Position numbers and translations under genes: made by a program. Below the pieces are notes generated by a model that was not told the origin of the DNA, searched no databases, and saw only the letters and a list, made by a program, of their open reading frames with translations. This document shows positions 33,418 through 42,103 of a DNA stretch of 64,000 nt, one piece after another (position 1 is the stretch's first letter; each line of letters begins with the position of its first letter). The stretch lies in contig JAFJTR010000111.1 in assembly GCA_022559985.1 (NCBI GenBank), positions 1 to 64,000 of the forward strand. Reading direction: 5' to 3'. Source of the DNA: Parastagonospora avenae f. sp. tritici 18332-5 (lineage: Eukaryota; Ascomycota; Dothideomycetes; Pleosporales; Phaeosphaeriaceae).

Positions 33418-33595
33418 GAGGGTTCTTGATGATATTGATAATTGAAATGATTAATGTCCCTTCGTCCTCGTCTGATCTATGAACAGGTGGTTTTATCCCC
33501 CGCCCTTGTGCGACGAGCTGCACAGTCCATTCCATACATTGCCATTCTGGCCGAGCCTGTGTTACAGCCCAGCCTCGCTTATATCTGACAGGAAA
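33418..33595 (-). repeat. Dispersed repeat, copy B (inverted partner of 868-1060)
   Basis: Reverse complement of copy A with interspersed substitutions. The TATA-like GGGATAAAA and the CACCTGTTCATAGATCAGACGA block are kept. Downstream on the minus strand a short frame starts ATGTTTGACGCC but stops after about ten codons, consistent with a duplicated promoter attached to a truncated gene. Confidence 0.68.
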
Positions 33596-34049
33596 GCTGC
33601 AAAAAATGCCGGACGAAACCGAACGCGCGTTGTGCGCAAGCAAGCAGTTTCGAACGAACCACGTGAAAATACTCAATATCTATTAGGTAGCGATTACTTG
33701 ATCATTTGATAACGAGGACAAACTCCGAGAAATTCCGACAGTGATCGCGAGCCGTCATGTTTGCATGTTGCAGGTGCATGATGATTGCTCGGTCATGTTA
33801 TGACCATAACTAGGTAGGTAAATATCACATGAGTCCACAACAATGGTGCACTATGGTCATGCTTTCGGACAATCCGGCTGTGCGAGAAGCATGTGCGAGA
33901 CGCACTTGACCTGGAATGAGAACTGGATGTCGCCACAACTGGGAACAACAAGTGTACACGTAGATCAATAGCTTCGGACAGAAGGGAAGCACCACAGATC
34001 CGATCATCGGTGGCATTTCCATTGCTGATCCAGCCAGATTCCGTTCGAC
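33596..34049. other. Intergenic
   Basis: No supported gene. An 100-codon minus-strand frame (33793-34095) overlaps the next gene's start and has no motif. Confidence 0.35.
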
Positions 34050-35090
34050 ATGGAGAACAACGCTTTGTCGCACCGATCAAACATTGATCCCACACTTAAT
34101 CCCGTTGTTCAAACAGCCGCTTTCAAGCTCATCGATTATCCACCCAAGATTCATCTCTATAAAGTCATCATCTGGACCGAATGGAACGAGGAAACATTCA
34201 GAGCACCGGTCATGAGTAAGCGTATGAGGAAATCAGCCGTACAGGCTCTAGTCAACGACCGTTTTGCATCCTTCAAGGGCCGCATTTCGATTCAGCTTTC
34301 GGCAGACAAAGACGTCAGGTCAGGCGTGTACCATCCCATCGATCACATCATGGTGCTTTGGGGCAACGATAAGAACGACCACGAACACCTCAACTGGATC
34401 GAAGGCACGTTCAAAAAGTATGCATATACCTTAATACCGGAGGTTCGTCGTTCGAACAGAACTGAAGAAAGGGGCCTAGTTCAGGAGCACCTCTACTGCC
34501 AGCTTAATCAGGTAGTAGTACTTGATCCAAACAACCCAGGACATCACTTTTCAGAAAATCTGGAATTCTTACTTCGGGACCTGGTTCCTCCTGAATTAAC
34601 GACAGACTCCACTGGGAATGAAGTCCAGAGAACAATGGTTGGCAAGTGTAAGAAGACACCTATACATCAGGGGTCGGATAATACTGAAATCATGTCTGTC
34701 GATGAGGGCGGGTTTATATCCCCCCTACTATGTCATGCAGCCGAAGCTCGATCTCACTCAGGATCTTCAACTGCGTTGCGAACTCACTGTTTCGCCCGGT
34801 CTAAAGCATGGTACGGTTGTATGTTACCCTGTCCGAAGCATTTTGGGCAAGATCCGCCTCAGCTCTAATTGGGACCGGGTCGTCAGCGCTCTACGAACGA
34901 TGCTTGTAGGCCTTGAGGTCACTCGTGACTACGATTCGTTGGCAACACAGGGTGACAGATGTCGCATACAGGATCTCCGGGATGCTTCAGAGGTTCCAAG
35001 GTTCCAAGTGAATGGCAAAGGTGCCTACATTTGTCATGGTTTGCGTGTCTCTTGCCTCATGGGCAACCCGCGCCTCACCTTTGGTGAAAG
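34050..35090 (+). pseudogene. Argonaute-like N-terminal fragment, frameshifted and truncated
   Basis: The first frame (34050-34715) has FKLIDYPPKIHLYKVIIWTE and RMRKSAVQALVNDRF, resembling the N-domain of fungal Argonautes (short strand, then a basic R-x-x-x-A-x-x-x-L helix). The sequence then shifts frame around a run of six C at 34710-34716 and continues GLYPPYYVMQPKLDLTQDLQ, DRVVSALRTMLVGLEVTRDY and CRIQDLRDASEVPRFQVNGK, comparable to the linker-1 region before PAZ. It ends near 35102; no complete PAZ, MID or PIWI domain follows, and a degraded family-1 LTR begins at the break. The call rests on overall resemblance and is tentative. If right, it is a dead copy of an RNA-silencing gene. Confidence 0.35.
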
Positions 35091-35196
35091 GCGACTACCT
35101 GTTCTACACTAGCGCTGTTTACAGCCACCTATGTATATCTACTGTTCGTAGCTTCACCCAATACAACCTCAGTTCAATCCTCAATTCCTATGTTCA
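35090..35196 (+). mobile_element. Degraded fragment of a family-1 LTR
   Basis: The right part (CTACTGTTCGTAGCTTCACC and CCTCAGTTCAATCCTCAATTCC) matches the middle and end of the 180-bp family-1 unit with many changes. Both ends are missing and no target duplication can be seen. Confidence 0.6.
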
Positions 35197-35574
35197 GATG
35201 GCTGGATTGGCGCTACAACACGTCCGTGCACCTGGCGCACGCCCCGAGCCCGTTGCAACGCGCCCACTCGGCTATGCAGTTGGGCGAAGAGGGGCCAGAC
35301 ATGCTGACTGGTCTTTCGTAGAGCCGCCGACTCGACTGTGCCGCCGCCAAACCCACAGCCCCGTCCAGCCACCGCTCAGCCCCTCTGATGCCGCCCCTTG
35401 GGCCAATTGAAACGCGCCCAACATGTCCTGGGAGGAAGTGGTGGCGGTCGGCCGCACGCAGTGCTGTGGCTGCCAGACCACTCAATCTGCCTTCCTTGAC
35501 GGCGTGCTGACATGCAGACACGCCAACAGAACCGACAACTCTATCCGTCGCGTCCTTGCCTCACCGCCGTGAAC
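35197..35574. other. Intergenic, GC-rich
   Basis: Overlapping frames occur on both strands because of GC-rich composition. None has a motif or a start context to support it. Confidence 0.35.
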
Positions 35575-35730
35575 ATGTCACAAGATGGGCGGAAAAGGCA
35601 GCGGTCTGCGTCCCCGTTGACTGAGCTGAGGAAGAATGCGCAAAGGAGGCGGGATAGGAAGGAGAAACGGAGCAAACGCAAAAAGCATTGGAAGGAGCTG
35701 GCCCAGCAGCTCAGGCAGGATTATGGTTAG
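35575..35730 (+). CDS. Small, strongly basic peptide (uncertain)
   Basis: The 51-residue frame MSQDGRKRQRSASPLTELRK is followed by an almost uninterrupted run of Arg, Lys and Gln, like the basic region of a nuclear protein. It ends 130 bases before the hydrolase start. It could be a small gene, an upstream ORF or a 5' exon of something else. No leucine zipper is visible. Confidence 0.3.
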   Translation: MSQDGRKRQRSASPLTELRKNAQRRRDRKEKRSKRKKHWKELAQQLRQDYG

Positions 35731-35861
35731 ACACCTCTCGGCAGTCAGACATCATCCAGTTCTGATGACTCGATCCTACCGTACGCCGTCATCAGACTGA
35801 CGCATCAGTGACGTTGAAAGCCACATCTCGACCACCGCTCCAGAACCTGTCGCAGACCGCC

Positions 35862-36664
35862 ATGGTGAAACGGCAGATTCTTCTCGTGCCTGGGCCATGG
35901 CACGGCCCGGAATTCATGTCGGTCGTAGCTACAAAGCTTGAAGCACTCGGGTACAAAATCCACGAGCGTCAATTCCCTGCTGTTGGCTCATCTAGCCCAC
36001 CCAAGGACCTCTCCGAAGACATCGCTGCCCTACGCGATCTGGTCGACTTGGCTATCGACAACGCGAATGACGTGATCGTCATCTGCCATAGCTGGGGCGG
36101 CATTGTGACTGGCAGCGGGCTGGTCGGCTGGAGCAAAAGCGAGCGCGCAGCACAGGGCAAGAAAGGGGGCGTAGTGAGAGTGGGTTACTTGTCTGCGTTC
36201 ATGCCGCCCATGGGCAAGTCACTCATCGACATGATTGGCGGCACATATCCGCCCTGGTTTGACCTCAAGGTACATGTTTTCGCTGCTTCGGCAAATTCGC
36301 TCCATGCACTAAGACCAAATAGGACCCCGTTCTCTACGTTTTGGATCCCAGCATCTTCTACAATGACCTCCCCGCTGCTGAGCAGAAGCACTGGTTTGCG
36401 CAGCTACAGTGCCAGAATCTCGGGGTGATGCACGCGCCCGCCGCAGGAGAGAGCTGGAAAGCGATTCACTCGAGCTTCTTGATGTGCGAGGAAGATTTGG
36501 CGATTCGCTTGGCAGGACAGGAGGCCATGGTGAAAGCCGCGAGGGACGCTGGGGGCACTGTGGATGTGACGCGGATCAGGGCTGGACACAGTCCTTTTTT
36601 GAGCAAGCCTAATGCGATAGTTGAATTGATTCGGGGGGTGTCGAGAGAGATCTTAAAGATCTAG
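35862..36664 (+). CDS. Alpha/beta hydrolase (esterase-like)
   Basis: Two exons (35862-36269, 36323-36664; intron of 53 bases, GTACAT...AATAG) encode 249 residues. The protein opens with the strand ILLVPGPWHGPEF, carries the nucleophile elbow CHSWGG with Ser about 77, and ends with a histidine motif AGHSPFLS near residue 232, the usual triad arrangement. It is cytosolic, with no signal peptide. It resembles plant methylesterase/hydroxynitrile-lyase-type hydrolases common in fungi, which cleave small esters; the exact substrate is unknown. The start has an excellent context (ccgccATGG). The gene appears intact and ends with TAG, showing that TAG is a normal stop in this genome. Confidence 0.85.
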
Positions 36665-37375
36665 GTAGAAATGAGGGATCTGGGGGCCGAATGTAGAAAT
36701 GGATGACGGGAGGAAGGGTGAGTTGCCGTGAAGGTATTGTGTCAATGAGTTGGGCTGTGGCAGACCGCTGGACCACCTCTTTACTGCTTAATCTTGAAGA
36801 AGAGACTGTACCGCGTCTTTTTGCTCTGGAATTGCCGCAGTGTGCAGGGTTTGACACCTTTCAGACGCCGAACTTCGTCTTGATAGTCCATCTATATTTA
36901 CTAATCCCCAAGCGGTTAGAACACCGAGACCCAACACGGATGATAGTCTACCCATAGGCAATCAAGCGTGCCAATCAAACCCCAATCCAAGCTGCCAAAC
37001 ATGACTTGAAAGTCTCTTGGCCCAATCGAGAGATCCCACCACATCAAGCCTCGAATCAAGCCCGCGCCAGCAGCATGCTTGGCCTGCTTCTGGCCCTCTC
37101 TGGCACTAGTTCTTGATCCTGGTCATGGTGCAGTGCTCACTTTGCCACCTGCGGCACGGCAAGCATACTACTTGCTGAGATGAATGCCGCGGAACACCAT
37201 GTACGGACTCGCATGAACAAGACGGGAAGGTGCGCGTAAGCCGCAGAATGTGCGTGTCATCCCGAGCACCGAATCGGACTGCTGCAATTCATCCGTTGAG
37301 CACATGTCGCTCCTTTGAATACGACCATTTCTAGACACCTGAGTCCACCTTCTCCACGCAATCCTTCTGCAAGAC
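36665..37375. other. Intergenic, 0.7 kb
   Basis: An 84-codon plus-strand frame (36703-36957) has no motif. The remainder is the promoter side of the oxidoreductase gene. No repeats were seen. Confidence 0.35.
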
Positions 37376-38731
37376 ATGCCACCAACACCTCAAATCCTTC
37401 CTGTGCCCAACCCCGTCCCCTCATACTGGCTCACTCCCCCCTCCAAACACGCTCGCCTGCGCTCAACATCCACGCTCCCTCAGTCATGCACCATCGCCAT
37501 CATCGGCTCGGGCATGGCTGGCGTACTAACTGTGTACCACCTCCTGCAGTCCGCAAACCCACCTAGCATTCTTCTCCTTGAAGCGCGAGACTTGTGTTCC
37601 GGCGCCACGGCGCGCAATGGCGGACACGTCAAAATCAAAACCGCAACGCTCGCTGGACTTTCGGGGGATTCGGAGCGCAACGCGTTGCAGACGTATGTCA
37701 GGCGCGTCATGAGTGATTTGGCGCGCATAGTCGAGTCAGAGGGCATGGGCGACGAGTGCGAGTTTGAATTGCGCAAGTCGTGGGATGTGTTTCTCGACGA
37801 AGACGAATTCGAGCGTGTTAAAGGCGTTTATGACGCTGCGAAAGGCAAGGAAGAGGCGTGGACGGGGCATGTGAGATGTGTGGGGTCCGACGACGCTGCG
37901 CGGGAAACGAGTATCAAAGGCGCGGTGGGTGCGTTCGAGTCTGAGATCGCAAGTCTGTGGCCGTATCGATTCGTAACGGGACTGGTGGACAGGATGCTGG
38001 CGCGGTATCCGGAGCGCTTGAATGTGCAGACCAATACACCCGTCACCCACATGGAGGAGAGTGCACAAGGGACTCTACTGACGACACCGCGCGGCACACT
38101 GACGACCGAGAAAGTCGTGTTCGCGACCAACGCCTGGACAGCCGGCTTACTCGACGCATTCAAAGATACAATCACGCCAGTTAAAGGAATGGCATGCCAC
38201 ATCCGTCCGTCTCGCCACGTCGACGTGCATCTAAGCAACACGTACAACATCCACTTCGCGCCAGCGAGCAGTACGGGCGTCGACTATCTCAATACGCGCC
38301 CTGACGGCGGTATCGTGGTCGGTGGCGGAGCCTGGTTTTTCAAAGCGCATGAAGCGCTCTGGAAAGGGAATTTCGACGACTCGGTGCGGTTTGCGGCGGG
38401 TGTGGAGAGACATTGGACGGAAGAATACATGCAGAAGACGTTTCAGGGGTGGGAGGATAGTGCGGCGAGTCCGGATTGTATTTGGACGGGTATTATGGGG
38501 ATCACAAGGGATGGGAAGGCACATATTGGGCGGGTGCCGGGACGGACAAAGAAACAACATTGGATGCTAGCAGGGTTTAATGGCGGCGGCATGTCGCAAA
38601 TTGCGACGGCTTCGCGCGCCGTGGCGAAGATGGTGGTGGAGGATCTGGAGTACGAGGACGTGAGTGCTGAGTTCGGCTTGATTGACGGATGGGGTACTGA
38701 TGTGGAGAGAATGGAAGAAGATACTTCTTAG
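37376..38731 (+). CDS. FAD-dependent oxidoreductase (DadA/DAO family)
   Basis: A single frame of 451 residues shows the Rossmann dinucleotide-binding motif IAIIGSGMAGVLTVYHLL (residues about 40-57), the second FAD contact ATARNGGHVK, a middle VVFATNAWTAGLL strand-turn typical of DAO-fold enzymes, and a C-terminal AGFNGGGM(S) motif that closes the flavin site. Such enzymes oxidise amines or amino acids with FAD. There is no signal peptide and no clear C-terminal peroxisomal tripeptide (it ends EDTS). The gene is intact, intron-free and ends with TAG. The neighbouring hydrolase is on the same strand but no shared pathway is evident. Confidence 0.88.
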   Translation: MPPTPQILPVPNPVPSYWLTPPSKHARLRSTSTLPQSCTIAIIGSGMAGVLTVYHLLQSANPPSILLLEARDLCSGATARNGGHVKIKTATLAGLSGDSERNALQTYVRRVMSDLARIVESEGMGDECEFELRKSWDVFLDEDEFERVKGVYDAAKGKEEAWTGHVRCVGSDDAARETSIKGAVGAFESEIASLWPYRFVTGLVDRMLARYPERLNVQTNTPVTHMEESAQGTLLTTPRGTLTTEKVVFATNAWTAGLLDAFKDTITPVKGMACHIRPSRHVDVHLSNTYNIHFAPASSTGVDYLNTRPDGGIVVGGGAWFFKAHEALWKGNFDDSVRFAAGVERHWTEEYMQKTFQGWEDSAASPDCIWTGIMGITRDGKAHIGRVPGRTKKQHWMLAGFNGGGMSQIATASRAVAKMVVEDLEYEDVSAEFGLIDGWGTDVERMEEDTS

Positions 38732-39255
38732 GTGGGAATTGAGTGTGGATTGTATTTGGGTGGGCATCGTGCAGTAGCATACTTCTCAAATGGAAGCAAT
38801 AGAGCAAAAGCTTAGGGAGTGCAGTCTGGTTCGTATCTTGAATTTATCTTCGGACTGATGCTGAGCGCCGTTGTAGACAATTCGTAAGGAGTGATGAAGG
38901 TAACGATACTGAGTGACAACGGGGTTTTAAAACAACCACATGTCATCGGCGGACTACTTGACCAGTCTCTTTCACGGGAAAGAAGCTCAAGGAGTGAAAT
39001 AGTGGAATCTACTTTATGGAGGCGGACTGATGCTCTTAATCACCTCTAATCTAAAGTCTCATAGTCTATGCTAAAGAAAAAGTTGTTGGTGAGATGATCA
39101 GCGGGTGGTATGCGGAGTTGAAAGGAGTGACAAAGAAAGGACATTGTATGCTTGCTAGCAAGCCAGTTGGCTTCGCTAGCGCAGAGGAAAGAGTTCGCGC
39201 TGAGAGTATAAATCAGAGCAGGCTCTCACAATAAAAACATGTTGTGTGACATTGC
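38732..39255. other. Intergenic, start of the retroelement-debris zone
   Basis: No supported gene. Base composition becomes A-richer toward 39250. Confidence 0.35.
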
Positions 39256-39418
39256 TGTCGGACATAGGGGACAGGGCAAAAGGAGGAAGAAGGTTATTGT
39301 ATTGAGAGAGCTACAGAGAGCGATTACATACACAACTAAGATGAGTAAGCAGATGAGGTTAAGTCACGTGAGGATGCAGTTTACCGTGTACTGGGTGAAC
39401 TAAGGTGCCAGGCTGACA
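39256..39418 (+). mobile_element. Solo LTR, family 3, copy d (163 bp)
   Basis: Starts TGTCGGACATAGG, ends CCAGGCTGACA, and has a perfect duplication ATTGC at 39251-39255 and 39419-39423. It is more diverged and slightly shorter than the other family-3 copies, with small deletions in the left third and in the middle. Confidence 0.88.
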
Positions 39419-39665
39419 ATTGCTTGTTGTTCCAGAAAGCCTCCAGCCGAAAACCCCAACCTCCAGCCATGTGTACCGCTAATAACTCTCAAGCTCAATA
39501 AACTTATTGTGCCGCCCGTTATTATCAATTTTGAGGTCCTGCTCTATACTCAAATGTAGATAGCGGATCCTGAGAAGAAGCTCCCGGGTCGTCTGTCAAC
39601 ATCTGCAGGACTCGAGCGACATGAGGCTAGATACGAAATCAGTGCAATGTCCTACAAGCAATTAG

Positions 39666-39821
39666 TTTAGACGGAGATGAGTGGAGAAGAGTATTGTTCT
39701 TGTATTGGGGAGAGGGCTCCGGTGGTCTATATAGTAGCTGGTGGCCCATGCAGGCAGGCGCTAGGCCTGAACAGGGAATGGGTAGTGGTTGATCTATCAC
39801 TCAGCCCATCCACGGCTGACA
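39666..39821 (+). mobile_element. LTR, family 2, copy b (156 bp), joined to an LTR-1 end
   Basis: It aligns base for base with copy a at 4361-4516. The right end CGGCTGACA is kept, but the left end reads TTTAGACGGA instead of TGTCAATGGA. It joins directly at 39822 to the last 47 bases of a family-1 LTR. The pair as a whole is bounded by ATTAG at 39661-39665 and 39870-39874, which may be a shared duplication. Confidence 0.8.
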
Positions 39822-39868
39822 CAGTTCAATCCTCAATACCTTGCGCACTGCTTGCACTCACTGCGATA
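39822..39868 (+). mobile_element. 3' end fragment of a family-1 LTR
   Basis: CAGTTCAATCCTCAATACC to CACTGCGATA matches the last part of the family-1 unit. The first 130 bases are absent, replaced by the family-2 LTR. Confidence 0.8.
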
Positions 39869-39874
39869 GATTAG

Positions 39875-40652
39875 CATGTGCAAGATGTCAACCTGCTCCC
39901 CCATACAACACTCGTGTCGAGTATTGAATTTTCAATAAAAGCTCCGGTCCTCCAAACAGTGGAGGCGCGCACTAAAGATGAAGCAGCCTCAAGAACAAAG
40001 CAGACCCAAACGCCATGGTGATTGTAGTGTTAGAGCTTGACAATGAGTGAGTTCGGGGAAATTCGTTCCCGAGAACAAAGGGAAACTCGACGCTACAGTC
40101 AGCTAAATCCCAGATGTCGCCGGAAACAGAACGTAGAAAGATAAAGAGTGAATGAACACAGTTGTATCAGGTTCGCGGAATAAAGGTGACCTATGTTGTC
40201 AGGATACACATATCCTGTCACCTCACGCTGCGCCTAAGATACCCGTCTTGGTCCTGCATCGGTCCAACTTGCGAGGAGCTTAGGTATTAGATGTAACTGA
40301 AGGCTAAACACATGAGAAGAAGGCTGATTGTTTTACGGAGGAAACAAACAAGATTACATACATGTGATAGCCAGGAGTACGCGTAAGCGTATGACGTGGA
40401 ACTGGTGACGGTGAAGGTCGTCGAACGTGCTCGAAGATACCGTGCGCACATATCGGGCTGTGTTGGGCCGATAGCAAGAAGCACCATGGCCATGTGACGA
40501 ATGGTCAACAAGGAGCACCGTAGCTGACATCAGGTATACCTTCGTAGCACCCACGTTCATAGATCAGTAATACCAATACCAGTCACCAGAAGAACCTCGT
40601 TGTTGCTATTCACCCGTACGATCGTACAAGGCCTACCAACACATATGCTGTA
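39875..40652. other. Retroelement-like debris without reading frames
   Basis: No supported gene. A segment at 40092-40160 recurs at 40655-40725 (see next entry). The rest could not be assigned. Confidence 0.35.
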
Positions 40653-40725
40653 TTTAGCTACAGTCAGCTGAATCGCGGATATTGCTGAAAACAGAACGTA
40701 GAAAGATAAAGAATGAATAAATATT
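40092..40725 (+). repeat. Direct repeat of about 65 bases, copies 565 bases apart
   Basis: The copies at about 40092-40160 and 40655-40725 share GCTACAGTCAGCT, CGGAAACAGAACGTAG versus CTGAAAACAGAACGTAG, and GAAAGATAAAGARTGAAT. Their meaning is unclear: they could be fragments of one element brought side by side, or internal repeats of the family-5 element, whose LTR follows directly. Confidence 0.6.
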
Positions 40726-40739
40726 TTTAGTGGCACTTC

Positions 40740-40930
40740 GTCTGCAACGCGATAGTTGCAGTAAGTGGGTGTACAATATTGTACAATGGGGTTGATCAAG
40801 TTAGGAGTGTATATTGTTGCAGATTGATCATGTCCTATCTACCGTATGAACGCGTTCATATACAATTCTGCCGCGCACAGGCCTATGCATCAGCAGCTCA
40901 CGTGATAATGAGGATTGCTATGTACGGACA
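40740..40930 (+). mobile_element. Family-5 LTR, truncated copy b
   Basis: It matches the right 195 bases of the family-5 LTR at 1417-1843, from about CGATAGTTGCAGTAAGTGG to the common end ATGTACGGACA. The left half is missing or too diverged, so no duplication can be tested. The following 5-mer is GATCC. Confidence 0.75.
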
Positions 40931-41258
40931 GATCCAAACTTTGCGGAAACGCTTGAGTATGTGGAATATGTTGCGACTCATCTTGGAGAGGACTATACGG
41001 ACCAATGGGAATCGTTTGATGATTTGGGATCTAACATTTTCTATGGACTTCTGTAAAGTCCTCATCAAGCCTTCCTAATTTGTATGACTATGTAATACTT
41101 CAAGCAATACGACGCTTTCCTCATGGCTTTGATTCATGCTCCGACCTTTCTCTACAGAAGCTTGTGCATTGTCCGCAATCGGATCGTATCTACTACTACA
41201 CCAATCCTGCAAGCACTTTGACGTGAGACACGCGCCACCTATGACAAACAGCCATCAT

Positions 41259-42103
41259 TCAAGATCCACGAATCACGATTGTTGGTCGCGAGATGTAGCA
41301 AAGGCCTGATATCCACGACTGGAAAACATTGTCCTGTTGCAGCCCTGCCGACACAGTGTGGTTCCCACAGATCTGCGTGAAAGGCGCCACATCTTTGAAC
41401 CAGCCCAGCTCACGCACGACATGAGCAGTCGTGATCTTAGGTCCTTGGGTCATCGCAGTGCCGGATTGGTGGTCGACAGAGAACCAGCAGGCCATGTCCT
41501 TGTCCATGTCCATACTTTCAATCCTAATGGTGAGGCGGAGCGGGAGGTTCGCATCGTCGAGTCTGATGTAGACGAGATGCTAATCCGTCCGCGAGACGTT
41601 GGAATTGCCATTTGTTGACATTGTTGTATGTATTCGCCCGATTCGGTTGAATGGGAGAACCTGAAGATAAAAGGATGGTTGAAGAATGCGCGGAAGTTTT
41701 GCAAGTGTAACGGGCTGAGCCCTGGATCACATGACTAGGCTGCTAGCCTAGTCGCTTCCTTCCCTTCTATCCCTCACCTTGGTACTTGCCTCAGCAGCAC
41801 ATGGACCGTGCGCGAACACAAACAACATGGGGTGGTAGCCCAACTCTCTCACGTTCTCCTTATCTTGACTGTAAATAGCATCTGGACTAGGTAACTGGAA
41901 TACAGTGCCTACAGACCGTTCACAGCAAGGTGGTATCCTGTGTAGGATGAGGCGAAAGAGGGCACAAGATACGGAAGCCATATAGGTGCAATGATCTGCC
42001 ACTCTCCAGTCTTAAAATCAGACGTAGTTGTCTTAAATCTTGTGTGAGACTGATTGTTTGCGAAAATGATCAAATCTTGGAACATGTTCCACTGCAACAA
42101 CAC
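41259..42103 (-). pseudogene. Hypothetical gene split by a family-4 LTR, with an extra TAG
   Basis: On the minus strand, a frame with MFQDLIIFANNQSHTRFKTT and WLPYLVPSFASSYTGYHLA reaches the LTR edge at 41925. With LTR-4 (41706-41924) and one GCAAG copy removed, it continues KLPRILQPSFYLQVLPFNR through ATG 41621 to a TAG at 41580-41582. The same frame then continues HLVYIRLDDANLPLRLTIRI and on to TGA near 41259 (ITTAHVVRELGWFKDV, CYISRPTIVIRG). The TAG would be CAG before a single C-to-T change. Alternatively, the part from 41621 may have become a separate shorter gene with the LTR as its upstream sequence. The family is not recognised. Confidence 0.5.
41706..41924 (+). mobile_element. Solo LTR, family 4, copy b (219 bp)
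   Basis: Starts TGTAACGGGCTGAGCC and ends ACCGTTCACA, with a perfect duplication GCAAG at 41701-41705 and 41925-41929. Same length as copies a and c. Confidence 0.94.
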
